Notes: generated by a model from the sequence alone, not told the origin. A DNA stretch of 47,826 bases from Patescibacteria group bacterium (GCA_028692545.1 JAQUXC010000003.1:1-47826); one strand, 5' to 3'. Counted from the stretch's first letter, positions 7,979-17,473 are shown. Translations and numbers: made by a program.

Positions 7979-10573
7979 ATGACCCCTAATGTTCCAAAAT
8001 TCAAACAAGTTAGAAAAAGAGATGGAAATATAGAGAATTTTGATTATGATAAATTGAAAAATTCTATTTCAAAAAGCATAGCAGATGTGAGTAATGGAGA
8101 AATTGGTATAAGCGAAAAAGTATCAAATGAAGTTGTAGAAATTTTAAATAATAAGGCAGATGATAATGATTATACACCATCTGTTTTTGATATTAGAGAA
8201 GCAATACAAATTATTCTTATGCGTCATAATGAATTCAAAGCAGCTCAGGCTTATATTACACATAAACAAGATCCAAAATTTGCTTTGAAAATTCAAAAAG
8301 GAATACAAAATGTTATAAAAAGAGATGGGTCTATATCAGATTTTGATCTTTCTAAAATTAAGAAAGCAATTTCGAGAGCAGGGGAATCAAATCAGGCATT
8401 TGGTGAAAATATAGCTGAAGATATAGCAAATAAAGTATATGAAAGATTAAATAAAATTTATGATCAAATTATTCCAAATATAGAACAAATTCAAGATGTC
8501 GTAGAAATGGAGATAATGAAAGAGGGTTATTCAGATGTTGCAAAAGCATATATATTATATCGTATAGAACACAAAAAAATTAGAGAAAAACAACTTGAAA
8601 TATTGGGTGGTATGACTACGAATTTGAAGTTTACAGATAATGCATTAAAAGTTTTGGCAAAGAGATACTTGGTTAGAAATGAAGATGGCGAAATAATAGA
8701 AACACCTGAGGAAATGTTTAGAAGAGTGGCAAGGACACTTGCAAGAGTAGAGCAAAAATATGGTAAGGATGATAGTTTTATACAAAATTTAGAAGATAAA
8801 TTCTATGAAATAATGACTAATTTTGAGTTTAGTCCTGCTGGAAGAACAATTGCTAATGCAGGTGCTCCTACAAGACTTGTTTCAAATTGTATTGTTTTAA
8901 ATATTCAAGATGATATGGGTCATATTTTTGAAACACTCAAAGATGCATCACTACTTCAACAAGCTGGATCTGGACTTGGTTTTCCATTTCATCTTTTAAG
9001 ACCCGCTGGGAGTATAGCAAAAAAAACAAGAGGAGTGGCTTCGGGGCCGGTTTCATTTTTGAAAGTTTACAATAAAGCATTCGGTGTTATAAAACAACAA
9101 AATAGACATGGGGCGAATATGGGTGTAATGAGAGTAGATCATCCGGATATATTAGAGTTTATTCACTGTAAGGAAAAAGAAGGATCAATACGAAATTTTA
9201 ATATCTCAGTTGGTCTCACAGATGATTTTATGGAAAAAGTAAAAGAAAATGATAATATTCCATGGATGTGTAGATTTAGTGGTAAAGAAATGAAGCCAAG
9301 ACGTATTATAAGAGATGAATTTGATGTAATTCAAGAAATTAGAGAAGAAACAATGACAGCAAGAGAATTGTTTCAAGAAATTATAAATGCAGCATGGCAA
9401 AATGGTGAACCAGGTTGTGTATTTTTAGATACTGTAAATAAGACTAATCCACTTCCTGGACTTGGAAATATTGAAGCATGTAATCCATGTGGAGAGCAAT
9501 TTTTACATGATGGAGATGTGTGTAATTTAGGGTCTATACATCTTGGAAAGTTTGTAAAAGATGAGGAAGTAGATTTTTCTAGATTAAGAGATGTTATAAG
9601 ACTTTCAATTAGAATGCTTGATAATGTTATAGATCTTACAGATTTCCCAGTTGAAAGAGTTAGTGTAACCTTTAAAGGAAATAGAAGAATAGGTCTTGGA
9701 ATAATGGGATTTGGGGATATGCTTTATCAATTAAAAATAGGATACAATAGTTTAGAAGGAAGAGCTATAGCTGAGAGTGTTATGTCTTTTATAAATGAAG
9801 AATCTCATCAAATGTCATCAGAATTAGCTGAGGAAAAAGGTGTTTTTCCAAATTATGAAAAGAGTATTTATTATGTGGATGGTAAAAAAATGAGAAATGC
9901 AGCACTTACTACAATAGCTCCAACAGGTACTACAAGTATGCTTTTCAATTGTAGTAGTGGCGTAGAGCCATATTTTGCGCTTGCATATCATTACAAAGGA
10001 ATACTTGGATCAAATGATATAGAACTTTATTATACAAATCCTTATCTTGAAGAAGAATTAAAAAGAAGGGGATTATATACAAAAGAAATATTAAAACAAA
10101 TAGAAGAAGATGGTTCAATACAAAATATAAATACAATTCCAGAGGATATGAAAAAAGTATTTGTTACTTCTATGGATATTTCTGCAGAGGATCATATATT
10201 AATGCAAGCAGCTTTTCAAAAATATGTAGATAATAGCATATCAAAAACAGTAAATTTTCCAAACTCTGCTACCAAGGATGATGTGATGAAGGGATATATC
10301 CTTGCATGGGAAAAGGGTTGTAAAGGATGTACTGTATACAGAGATGGTTCAAGGGATATTCAAGTATTGAATTTAAATAAAGGCAAAAATGATGAAGCTA
10401 ACGATAATTTGATAAAAGAATATATTGATTCTCAGTCTAAGTCTAGTGCATCTTCAAAAACCAAAAAAGAAGTTATAAAAGATGGAATATGTCCTGAATG
10501 TGGTTCAAAAATAGAAATAAATGAGGGTTGTTATGTTTGTAAGAATTGTGGTTTCTCTGCTTGCTCACTTTAA
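7979..10573 (+). CDS. nrdJ: Adenosylcobalamin-dependent (class II) ribonucleoside-diphosphate reductase
   Basis: 864 aa. Two N-terminal ATP-cones (about 8-95 and 108-200, each starting KRDG), then the class II barrel. Active-site pattern: C304 (SNCIVLNI) as half of the redox pair, N502-P-C504-G-E506 as the thiyl-radical loop, C515 as the second redox Cys; the 2, 2 and 11-residue spacings match characterised NrdJ enzymes. APTGTTSML is the phosphate-binding loop. The C-terminus has two CxxC pairs (CPECG, CKNCG) and ends in CSL, the usual thiol-shuttling tail. It makes deoxynucleotides for DNA synthesis without oxygen requirement but needs coenzyme B12. The adenosyltransferase gene follows at 21 bp. 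The doubled ATP-cone suggests allosteric control by ATP/dATP. Confidence 0.96.
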   Translation: MTPNVPKFKQVRKRDGNIENFDYDKLKNSISKSIADVSNGEIGISEKVSNEVVEILNNKADDNDYTPSVFDIREAIQIILMRHNEFKAAQAYITHKQDPKFALKIQKGIQNVIKRDGSISDFDLSKIKKAISRAGESNQAFGENIAEDIANKVYERLNKIYDQIIPNIEQIQDVVEMEIMKEGYSDVAKAYILYRIEHKKIREKQLEILGGMTTNLKFTDNALKVLAKRYLVRNEDGEIIETPEEMFRRVARTLARVEQKYGKDDSFIQNLEDKFYEIMTNFEFSPAGRTIANAGAPTRLVSNCIVLNIQDDMGHIFETLKDASLLQQAGSGLGFPFHLLRPAGSIAKKTRGVASGPVSFLKVYNKAFGVIKQQNRHGANMGVMRVDHPDILEFIHCKEKEGSIRNFNISVGLTDDFMEKVKENDNIPWMCRFSGKEMKPRRIIRDEFDVIQEIREETMTARELFQEIINAAWQNGEPGCVFLDTVNKTNPLPGLGNIEACNPCGEQFLHDGDVCNLGSIHLGKFVKDEEVDFSRLRDVIRLSIRMLDNVIDLTDFPVERVSVTFKGNRRIGLGIMGFGDMLYQLKIGYNSLEGRAIAESVMSFINEESHQMSSELAEEKGVFPNYEKSIYYVDGKKMRNAALTTIAPTGTTSMLFNCSSGVEPYFALAYHYKGILGSNDIELYYTNPYLEEELKRRGLYTKEILKQIEEDGSIQNINTIPEDMKKVFVTSMDISAEDHILMQAAFQKYVDNSISKTVNFPNSATKDDVMKGYILAWEKGCKGCTVYRDGSRDIQVLNLNKGKNDEANDNLIKEYIDSQSKSSASSKTKKEVIKDGICPECGSKIEINEGCYVCKNCGFSACSL

Positions 10574-10593
10574 ATAATTTTTTGATATTATGT

Positions 10594-11115
10594 ATGGATA
10601 ATTTAGGGAAAATTCATATTTATACAGGAAATGGCAAAGGTAAAACCACAAGTGCTCTTGGGTTAGCATTACGAGCTAATTCTTCAGGATTTAGGGTAAT
10701 TATTATATATTTTGATAAATCAAGAGATAATTGTACTGAATATATAGGACTTGATAAATTAGGTATAGATTATAAATTCTTTGGTATTAATAGAATTTTT
10801 GATAATAAATTTAGATTTGGGTATAATGATAGTGATATAGGTGAGATTTCAAAAGCATGGAGTTTTGTAAAAAGTATAATTTTATCATCTGAATATGATT
10901 TAATAGTTCTAGATGAAATAATAAATTGTTTAGATTATATAGATATGAAAGAATTGGAATCAGTTTTGAAGTCAAACAATAAATCAGAACTTGTACTTAC
11001 AGGTAGGAATGCACCAGATAATATTATAGAATTAGCAGATTTGGTGACGGAAAATTTAGAAATAAAACACTATTTTCAAAAAAAATACCCTGCAAGAAAA
11101 GGAATAGAGTATTAA
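10594..11115 (+). CDS. cobO: Cob(I)alamin adenosyltransferase (CobA/CobO/BtuR family)
   Basis: 173 aa from the ATG at 10594. The frame extends upstream into the end of nrdJ, but the family begins here (MDNLGKIHIYTGNGKGKTTS). The family-specific P-loop GNGKGKTTSALGLALRA is intact, as are IVLDEIINCLD (Walker-B-like) and LVLTGRNAPD. It transfers the adenosyl group of ATP to reduced corrinoid, making the coenzyme that nrdJ needs. Other cobalamin biosynthesis genes are absent from the window, so it probably serves salvage. Confidence 0.93.
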   Translation: MDNLGKIHIYTGNGKGKTTSALGLALRANSSGFRVIIIYFDKSRDNCTEYIGLDKLGIDYKFFGINRIFDNKFRFGYNDSDIGEISKAWSFVKSIILSSEYDLIVLDEIINCLDYIDMKELESVLKSNNKSELVLTGRNAPDNIIELADLVTENLEIKHYFQKKYPARKGIEY

Positions 11116-11145
11116 TTTATATTTAAATTTTTATTTAATAAAATT

Positions 11146-11601
11146 ATGAAAAAATATCTAAGAATAGTTTTGATAATCATATCTGCTTTTGCAATATTTT
11201 TACTTGGAGCATATATGAGCCAGGAATATTTTTTGACATCAATACAAAAATCAGAAATTATTCCATCTTTTGATGAGAAAAGTAATAGTATAAGTTTGAT
11301 GATAGATTTTGGTGATGGAAATATAGAAACAATACACGATATAAATGTTAAGAGATCCGATAATTTATTATTAATACTTAAAGAATTAGAAAATACTAAA
11401 GATCAAATCAGAGATATAAAAATACAAGATTATGGAGAAATGGGGGTACTTATTACATCAATAAATGATTTTACAAATGGACAAAATAATAATTATTGGC
11501 AATATTATGTAAATAACAAACAGCCAATGTTAAGTATAGATAAATACATACTTTCTAATAAGGATGTCGTAGAATTAAAATTTACAAAATCTAAGTTTTA
11601 A
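11146..11601 (+). CDS. DUF4430 (transcobalamin-like C-terminal domain) exported protein
   Basis: 151 aa. An N-terminal signal-anchor (about 5-27, IVLIIISAFAIFLLGAYM) is followed by a domain with the DUF4430 pattern: SLMIDFGDG, a central NNYWQYYVNNKQP and a C-terminal YILSNKDVVELKF. DUF4430 is related to the beta-domain of transcobalamin and intrinsic factor, which closes over bound cobalamin. Placement after cobO and before a DUF6580/ECF-S-like protein suggests an extracellular cobalamin-binding role; that is inference. No lipobox cysteine is present, so it is probably membrane-anchored by its N-terminal helix. Confidence 0.78.
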   Translation: MKKYLRIVLIIISAFAIFLLGAYMSQEYFLTSIQKSEIIPSFDEKSNSISLMIDFGDGNIETIHDINVKRSDNLLLILKELENTKDQIRDIKIQDYGEMGVLITSINDFTNGQNNNYWQYYVNNKQPMLSIDKYILSNKDVVELKFTKSKF

Positions 11602-11613
11602 AATATAAAAAAT

Positions 11614-12171
11614 ATGAAAACCAGAGACAAAATAATCTTTGCCAGTTTGTTGATTTTATTAGCTATTTTTTCAAGACTCATACCCCATTTACCAAATTTT
11701 ACTCCAATAGCTGCAATATCTATATTTATTTCAGCATATATTTCCAAAAAGTATTTTTGGTTGCCTATTTTAGCATTATTTTTGTCAGATATATTTATCG
11801 GAACTTACGATATAAAACTTATGTCAGTTGTATATATTTCATTTATTATTATTGGTTTTTTTGGTTATTTTTTGAGAGAAAAAAGGAATATTTTTAGAAT
11901 TTTAGGGGTAAGTTTTTTTGGTTCTTTATTTTTTTTCTTAACTACAAATTTTGCGGTATGGATTACAAGTTCATGGTATGAAAGGAGTTTGTTTGGACTT
12001 TTGAATTGCTATGCATTCGCAATTCCATTTTTTCGAAATATGGTAATAGGTGATATATATTATCTTGGAATTATAATAACTTTGTTTGAATTTATATCTA
12101 ATAATGGCTATGAAAAAATAAAAATTGTATTTTTAAATTTTAAAAATAAAACAATAAGAGATATAATATAG
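11614..12171 (+). CDS. DUF6580 / ECF-transporter S-component-like membrane protein
   Basis: 185 aa with about five to six hydrophobic helices. The N-terminal RLIPHLPNFTPIAAISIF and LPILALFLSDIFIG, and the later TTNFAVWITSSWY, fit the DUF6580 family of S-component-like proteins. S components bind a vitamin and need the shared EcfT and EcfA subunits, which are not in this window. Position behind nrdJ, cobO and the transcobalamin-like protein points to cobalamin or a cobalamin precursor as substrate (inference). It is separated by 12 bp from the previous gene, hence one operon. Confidence 0.72.
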   Translation: MKTRDKIIFASLLILLAIFSRLIPHLPNFTPIAAISIFISAYISKKYFWLPILALFLSDIFIGTYDIKLMSVVYISFIIIGFFGYFLREKRNIFRILGVSFFGSLFFFLTTNFAVWITSSWYERSLFGLLNCYAFAIPFFRNMVIGDIYYLGIIITLFEFISNNGYEKIKIVFLNFKNKTIRDII

Positions 12172-12173
12172 AC

Positions 12174-12455
12174 ATGGATATAGAAAATGAAAAAATACAA
12201 CAATTAGAAAGACTTCTCAAAGAAAATATTGAATTAAACAATAAGATTTTGGAAAGTTGCCTCAAAACAGAGAAGTATATGTTTAGTATAAAAGCATTTG
12301 GAATTATCAAATTTGTTGTTATAATCATTCCTATTGTTATTGGATTATTGTTTTTGGTTCCATATGTAGGTGATTTTGTACAAATGTATAAAGATTTTTT
12401 TAGTGGTACTGGAGCAGTTGATTCCATAAAAAATATGAAAGATTTGGGCTTATAA
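12174..12455 (+). CDS. Small coiled-coil membrane protein, unknown
   Basis: 93 aa. Residues 1-35 form a probable coiled coil (EKIQQLERLLKENIELNNK), followed by one transmembrane helix (about 46-67, FVVIIIPIVIGLLFLVPYV) and a short polar tail. It begins two bases after the DUF6580 stop, so is probably co-transcribed. I do not recognise the family. Confidence 0.6.
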   Translation: MDIENEKIQQLERLLKENIELNNKILESCLKTEKYMFSIKAFGIIKFVVIIIPIVIGLLFLVPYVGDFVQMYKDFFSGTGAVDSIKNMKDLGL

Positions 12456-12555
12456 TTTTTTGTATTGAAATATTCTGATTTTTACTCTTATATTTTTTAG
12501 AAGTATGTGTGAGTAATTCAGGATTTTTTATTTTTATATGTTTTAAAATAAGTTT

Positions 12556-12828
12556 ATGAATAAAAAATTTAAAACAATTATAATATTAATATTATTTTTT
12601 ATATTTATTGTTATTTTGATTTTTATCATAGACAAACCAAAACAAGTACAAACAAAACCAGGTATCATAAAATTAGAGACTTCATCAAAAATTATTAATC
12701 AAATACAAGGATCTAATAATTTGTTTCAAAACATAGAAGTAGGTGGTGGTTTTCAAGCTACAAACTCAAATTTACAAGCGATTTCTTCAGAAACAATTTT
12801 TAATAGACAAGACTTGAATATAAAGTGA
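12556..12828 (+). CDS. Small single-pass membrane protein, unknown
   Basis: 90 aa: basic start, one transmembrane helix (about 6-25, almost all Ile, Leu and Phe) and an extracytoplasmic tail rich in Gln, Asn and Ser. The ATG follows an A/T-rich leader without SD. No family is recognised. The 100 bp upstream show no clear promoter. Confidence 0.5.
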   Translation: MNKKFKTIIILILFFIFIVILIFIIDKPKQVQTKPGIIKLETSSKIINQIQGSNNLFQNIEVGGGFQATNSNLQAISSETIFNRQDLNIK

Positions 12829-12880
12829 GGTAATTGGATTTGAATAAAAATTTTTTTAACTCCCAGAAAACTTTTTTTTG

Positions 12881-12889
12881 TGGTAAAAT
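12881..12889 (+). promoter_or_regulatory. Extended -10 promoter before the membrane-Clp operon
   Basis: TGGTAAAAT (extended -10) stands 24 bp before the ATG at 12913; no -35 hexamer is evident at the proper distance. The resulting leader is very short. Confidence 0.5.
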
Positions 12890-12912
12890 TATATTAGATT
12901 ATTAATTTTACT

Positions 12913-13299
12913 TTGATGAGAAGTAGTAGCTTTTTATTAGATATATTAAAACTTATCTTTGTAGATATCATATGGAAAATAATTTATTTTCCTATTTGGT
13001 GGTATAGTAAAGGTTTTTTTGATTTACTTATAAATTTTATAGAAAAAGTCAAGAGGCAATCATATGCATTAGGAATTTTTATTGGTTTTAAATTTTTGTT
13101 TCGCCCAATGTATGCTCAAAATGATTTTTCTGGAAGAATTATAAGTTTTTTTATGAGATTGATTGTTTTAATTTTTAAGATTTTTATTTTTATTTTATTT
13201 TTAGTTGTTTTATTTTTTGGAGTTGCTATATATCTAGCATTGCCTGTGTTTGTGATATGGCAAATATATTTAAATTTTGTATATTTAAAAACAATATAA
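12913..13299 (+). CDS. Small integral membrane protein preceding the Clp-like ATPase
   Basis: 128 aa, with strongly hydrophobic stretches at about 7-30 and 75-120 separated by an amphipathic basic segment (IEKVKRQSYALG). The stop codon is immediately followed by the ATG of the Clp-like gene with no spacer, so the two are translationally coupled and probably work together, for instance as a membrane partner of the ATPase (inference). I recall similar pairs in other CPR genomes. The enzymatic function, if any, is unknown. Confidence 0.65.
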   Translation: MMRSSSFLLDILKLIFVDIIWKIIYFPIWWYSKGFFDLLINFIEKVKRQSYALGIFIGFKFLFRPMYAQNDFSGRIISFFMRLIVLIFKIFIFILFLVVLFFGVAIYLALPVFVIWQIYLNFVYLKTI

Positions 13300-15987
13300 A
13301 TGGATCTTTTAGACAAAAATAAAATACATATATGTGATAAATGTAATCTAGATGGTAGTTGTCATTTTTGTCGTGGTATGAAAAAATATATTATTTCTGG
13401 TAGTAGTGTTATCTTTTGGAATAAATTATATAATCAAAATAATATATATATTAATAAGATAAAAAGAATTATAAAAATATCTATAAATGTATTTTTTATA
13501 ATGTTTGCTATCTTTGGATTGATTTCATTTTTTTATCACATTTATATTTTGAATTTTAGTGGTTCGGATTTTTTTTATATAGAAAATTGGTTTAGTTTAT
13601 ATATGTTAGCTTTTTGGATAAGTGTATTTATAGATATGTTTTTATTTTATGAATTAAGAATAAACAGCAATAATATTGAAAAAGTTATAAATATAAAAGA
13701 AATTTCTATATCTGAAAATATTGATGTTCGAAAATTAAATAAAAAAGATATATATAATACACTTTCAAAAGATGTTAAAATCTTTCTTACAAAATCATAT
13801 GATATATCTAGAAAATATAAATCTAATTCAATAAACGCCTTGCATATATTTTATACAATACTTATAAATAAGGACATAAATATTATATTTGGAAGACTTG
13901 GTATAAATAAAGAGCTAATGAGACAAAAGGTTGAAAGACTTATAAAAATGAATAAATCACAGTTTGGAGATATTAATGATTTAGATCTTTTAATGTTTAA
14001 TAGTTATATCATAGCAAGTCGTGCCAAGAGTAAGTATATAAAAGTTTCTCATATTTTGTCAGCGCTCATACTTATAAATCAAAATATTTTAGATATATTT
14101 TTGGATGAAGGAATAGACTCAAATCAAGTCACAAATGTTATTACATGGATAAGGTTGAGAGATGAACTTGTAAATGTTTATAATAGATATAGATCAAAAT
14201 CCATATTCAAACCAAGAAATTCAATGAATAGAGCTATGACAGCTGTTGCTACTCCGTATTTAGATAGATTTAGTCAGGATTTGACTCAGCTTGCTCGTAA
14301 AGGTTATTTAGAGATTAGTGTTGCTAGAGAGTCAATTGTAGATGAAATTTATAGATCAATGGAGGTAGATAAAAAGAGTATAGTTTTATCAGGTTTACCA
14401 GGTGTTGGAAAGGATAATATTATTGAAGGAATAGCAAATAGAATGTGCGCCGAAGAAGTTCCTGAATTTTTTCAAGATAAGCGTTTAGTGAGTTTGTCTT
14501 TGTCTAGTATAATATCAGCATCTTCAAATGGATCTATAGAGCAAAATTTTATAAGAGCTATGACTGAGGTTATAAGAGCTGGTAATATAATACTTTTTAT
14601 AAATGATATACATAATTTAGTAGGAATAAGTTCAAGTGGTAGAGAAAATATAGATCTGTCAGAAATATTATCTGATATGATGAATAAATATGACATGATG
14701 ATAATAGGAACTACAAATCCGCATGATTTTACAAAATATTTAGAAAAAAATATTTTAGCAACTCAAATGTTAAAAGTAGAGATAAGAGAGCCTGATTTCA
14801 ATGAAATAGTTCAAATATTAGAATCAAAAACATTTTCTATAGAATATAAATATAGTGTTTATTTTTCCTATCAAGCAATAGAAAAAATAGTAAAACTTAC
14901 AGAAAGTTATATACATGACAGTTTTCAGCCATCAAAATCTATAAAAATTTTGGAAGAAGTCGCAATATATGTAAAAAATACAAAGGGTAAAAATAGATTA
15001 GTAACAGCTGAAGATGTAGCAAAATTAATATCTGAAAAAATTCATATGCCTCTTACAAGTATTACTCAGACAGAAAGTCAAAAATTAATGCATTTGGAGG
15101 ATTTAATGCATGAAAGAATTATTGGGCAAGATGAGGCGGTAAATATGGTTTCCTCGGCCCTTAGAAGAGCTAGGGCAGAGTTAAGGGATGAAGATAAGCC
15201 AATAACAAATTTATTATTTCTAGGACCTACTGGAGTTGGAAAAACAGAGCTTGCAAAAACTGTTGCTAAGATATTTTTTGGCACAGAAGATAGTATGATA
15301 AGACTTGATATGAGTGAATATCAAAATAAGGATAGTGTTTCCAGACTTATTGGTGTAGAAGGTTCTGAAGAAGGAGGAGTCCTTACAGAATCTGTTAGAA
15401 AAAAACCATTTTCTTTGGTTTTGCTAGATGAAATAGAAAAAGCACATCCAGATATACTCAATATATTTTTACAAGTTTTAGACGATGGACGACTTACTGA
15501 TACACTTGGAAATACAATAGATTTTTCAAATTGTATAATAATAGCTACATCAAATGCAGGATCTTTTTATATACAAGATGAACTATCAAAAGGCGTGGAA
15601 CTTGAAGTAATAAAACAATCCTTACTTGAAAAAGAACTTAGACCATATTTTAGGCCAGAATTTTTAAATCGTTTTAATGGAATAATATTATTTAAACCTT
15701 TGAATATAAAAGAGATAGAGCAAATTACAGTTTTGCTTTTACAAAAGGTAGCAAAAAAATTAGAAGTAAAAAATATAAACTTTGAAGCAACACAAGAGGC
15801 AGTAAAAGAACTTGCTCAAAAAGGATTTAGTCCTCAATTTGGAGCAAGACCACTTAAGAGAACGGTAGAGCAGAATGTAGATGATGCTTTGGCAAAGTTT
15901 TTACTCGCTGGTAAAATAGGTAGAAGAGACAAGGTAATACTTGAAAAGAATGGAAATATCAGGATAGAAAAGGCGGAAAAATTTTAA
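13300..15987 (+). CDS. Membrane-anchored ClpC/ClpB-like AAA+ ATPase with degenerate first ATPase domain
   Basis: 895 aa. N-terminal four-Cys cluster (C12, C15, C21, C24), two transmembrane helices (about 58-80 and 97-122), a Clp-N-like helical region (about 150-290), then two AAA+ modules. D2 is intact: Walker A GPTGVGKT (642-649), Walker B LVLLDEIEKAHP, and a C-terminal small domain with FGARPLKRTVEQ. D1 is degenerate: the P-loop reads GLPGVGKDN (365-373) with Asp where Thr/Ser binds Mg, Walker B reads FINDIH (N435-D436 in place of D-E), and the usual ERRF arginine-finger segment is replaced by ATQMLK. D1 may bind but probably does not hydrolyse ATP. This would be a membrane-bound unfoldase or disaggregase. 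No clpP is in the window. Confidence 0.88.
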   Translation: MDLLDKNKIHICDKCNLDGSCHFCRGMKKYIISGSSVIFWNKLYNQNNIYINKIKRIIKISINVFFIMFAIFGLISFFYHIYILNFSGSDFFYIENWFSLYMLAFWISVFIDMFLFYELRINSNNIEKVINIKEISISENIDVRKLNKKDIYNTLSKDVKIFLTKSYDISRKYKSNSINALHIFYTILINKDINIIFGRLGINKELMRQKVERLIKMNKSQFGDINDLDLLMFNSYIIASRAKSKYIKVSHILSALILINQNILDIFLDEGIDSNQVTNVITWIRLRDELVNVYNRYRSKSIFKPRNSMNRAMTAVATPYLDRFSQDLTQLARKGYLEISVARESIVDEIYRSMEVDKKSIVLSGLPGVGKDNIIEGIANRMCAEEVPEFFQDKRLVSLSLSSIISASSNGSIEQNFIRAMTEVIRAGNIILFINDIHNLVGISSSGRENIDLSEILSDMMNKYDMMIIGTTNPHDFTKYLEKNILATQMLKVEIREPDFNEIVQILESKTFSIEYKYSVYFSYQAIEKIVKLTESYIHDSFQPSKSIKILEEVAIYVKNTKGKNRLVTAEDVAKLISEKIHMPLTSITQTESQKLMHLEDLMHERIIGQDEAVNMVSSALRRARAELRDEDKPITNLLFLGPTGVGKTELAKTVAKIFFGTEDSMIRLDMSEYQNKDSVSRLIGVEGSEEGGVLTESVRKKPFSLVLLDEIEKAHPDILNIFLQVLDDGRLTDTLGNTIDFSNCIIIATSNAGSFYIQDELSKGVELEVIKQSLLEKELRPYFRPEFLNRFNGIILFKPLNIKEIEQITVLLLQKVAKKLEVKNINFEATQEAVKELAQKGFSPQFGARPLKRTVEQNVDDALAKFLLAGKIGRRDKVILEKNGNIRIEKAEKF

Positions 15988-16065
15988 TATTTCATAGTTT
16001 TTTGGCTTGTTTTTGGTATTTTTTAATGTTAATATTATCAAATAATACTTATATATAAGAAATTT

Positions 16066-17463
16066 ATGGCAAAATCAGAAATACACGAAAAAGACATGGA
16101 AAAAATCATTTCCCTTGCAAAAAGAAGGGGTTTTGTATACCCATCATCTGAAATATATGGTGGATTTGCAGCTATTTATGATTATGGTCCATATGGAGTA
16201 GAGCTTTTGAATAATATAAAAAAATATTGGTGGAAGTGGATGGTTCAATATAGAGAAGATATAGTAGGACTTGATAGTGCAATATTTATGCATCCAAAAA
16301 TTTGGGAAGCAAGTGGTCATGTATCGGGATTTTCTGATCCACTTTCTGAATGTAAAAAATGTCATCTTAGAATAAGAGTGGATACACTATTAGAGGATAT
16401 TGGAATTAGTGCTGATGAAAAAATGACTGAAGATGAAATAAATAAACTTTTTGATAATAATAAAAATAAAGTAAAATGTCCAGGTTGTGGTGCTAAAGAT
16501 TTTTCTGAAGCAAAAAAATTTAACCTTCTTGTAAAATCAAATCTTGGAAATTTTACGAATGATTGGGACAAAGAACCCTCTTATTTAAGAGGAGAAACAT
16601 GTCAGGGAATATATGTAAACTATAAAAATGTTTTGGATTCAACTCGAGTAAAAATTCCATTTGGTATAGCACAAATCGGAAAAGCTTTTAGAAATGAAAT
16701 TACTGCAAGGCAATTTATATTTAGGACAAGAGAATTTGAACAAATGGAAATGCAATATTTTACTAGTCCAGATTGTGATATGAGTGAATATGAAAAATTA
16801 AAAGAATATAGATGGAGGTTTTATATTGATATGGGATTTCAAGAGAAAAATCTTAAATGGCATAAGCATGAAAATTTGGTTTTTTATGCAAAAGAAGCAT
16901 ATGACATAGAATATAATTTTCCATTTGGTTTCAAGGAATTAGAAGGACTTCATGCAAGAGGAAACTATGATTTGTCTCAGCACTCCAAATTTTCCAAAAA
17001 AGATTTGTCTTATCAAGATCCAATAACAAATGAAAAATATATTCCTCACATAATAGAATCTTCAGTTGGTGTAAATAGAACATTTTTGGCAATTCTTACT
17101 GAGTTTTATGATGAAGATATTGCTGATGGAGAAACAAGATCAGTTTTGAGGTTAAAGCCAGAACTTGCTCCTGTGAAAGTAGCAATATTTCCACTTTTGA
17201 AAAACAAACCAGAACTTATAGAAAAAGCTAAAAGTATTTTTGATGAACTCAAAAAAGATTATATGTGCGAATTTGATACAAATGGAAATATAGGAAAAAG
17301 ATATAGACGACAGGATGAAATAGGAACGCCATATTGCATAACAATAGATTTTGAAACAATTACAAATAATGATGTAACTATAAGAGACAGAGATACTATG
17401 GAACAGACAAGAATATCTGTTCATAAATTAAGTGATTATTTAAGGAATAAAATAAAAAATTAA
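16066..17463 (+). CDS. glyQS: Glycine--tRNA ligase (dimeric alpha2, class II)
   Basis: 465 aa, normal length for the single-chain bacterial/archaeal type. GFVYPSSEIYGG is the N-terminal signature; motif 2 is around FRNEITARQFIFRTREFEQ; motif 3 includes the GVNRTFLAIL region. A Cys4 insertion (CKKC near 92 and CPGC near 144) is the expected zinc insertion of this type. The C-terminal anticodon-binding domain begins near 365 (APVKVAIFPL). It charges tRNA-Gly. It stands alone after the Clp gene, with no obvious -35/-10 pair upstream. Confidence 0.95.
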   Translation: MAKSEIHEKDMEKIISLAKRRGFVYPSSEIYGGFAAIYDYGPYGVELLNNIKKYWWKWMVQYREDIVGLDSAIFMHPKIWEASGHVSGFSDPLSECKKCHLRIRVDTLLEDIGISADEKMTEDEINKLFDNNKNKVKCPGCGAKDFSEAKKFNLLVKSNLGNFTNDWDKEPSYLRGETCQGIYVNYKNVLDSTRVKIPFGIAQIGKAFRNEITARQFIFRTREFEQMEMQYFTSPDCDMSEYEKLKEYRWRFYIDMGFQEKNLKWHKHENLVFYAKEAYDIEYNFPFGFKELEGLHARGNYDLSQHSKFSKKDLSYQDPITNEKYIPHIIESSVGVNRTFLAILTEFYDEDIADGETRSVLRLKPELAPVKVAIFPLLKNKPELIEKAKSIFDELKKDYMCEFDTNGNIGKRYRRQDEIGTPYCITIDFETITNNDVTIRDRDTMEQTRISVHKLSDYLRNKIKN

Positions 17464-17473
17464 TATAAAAAAT

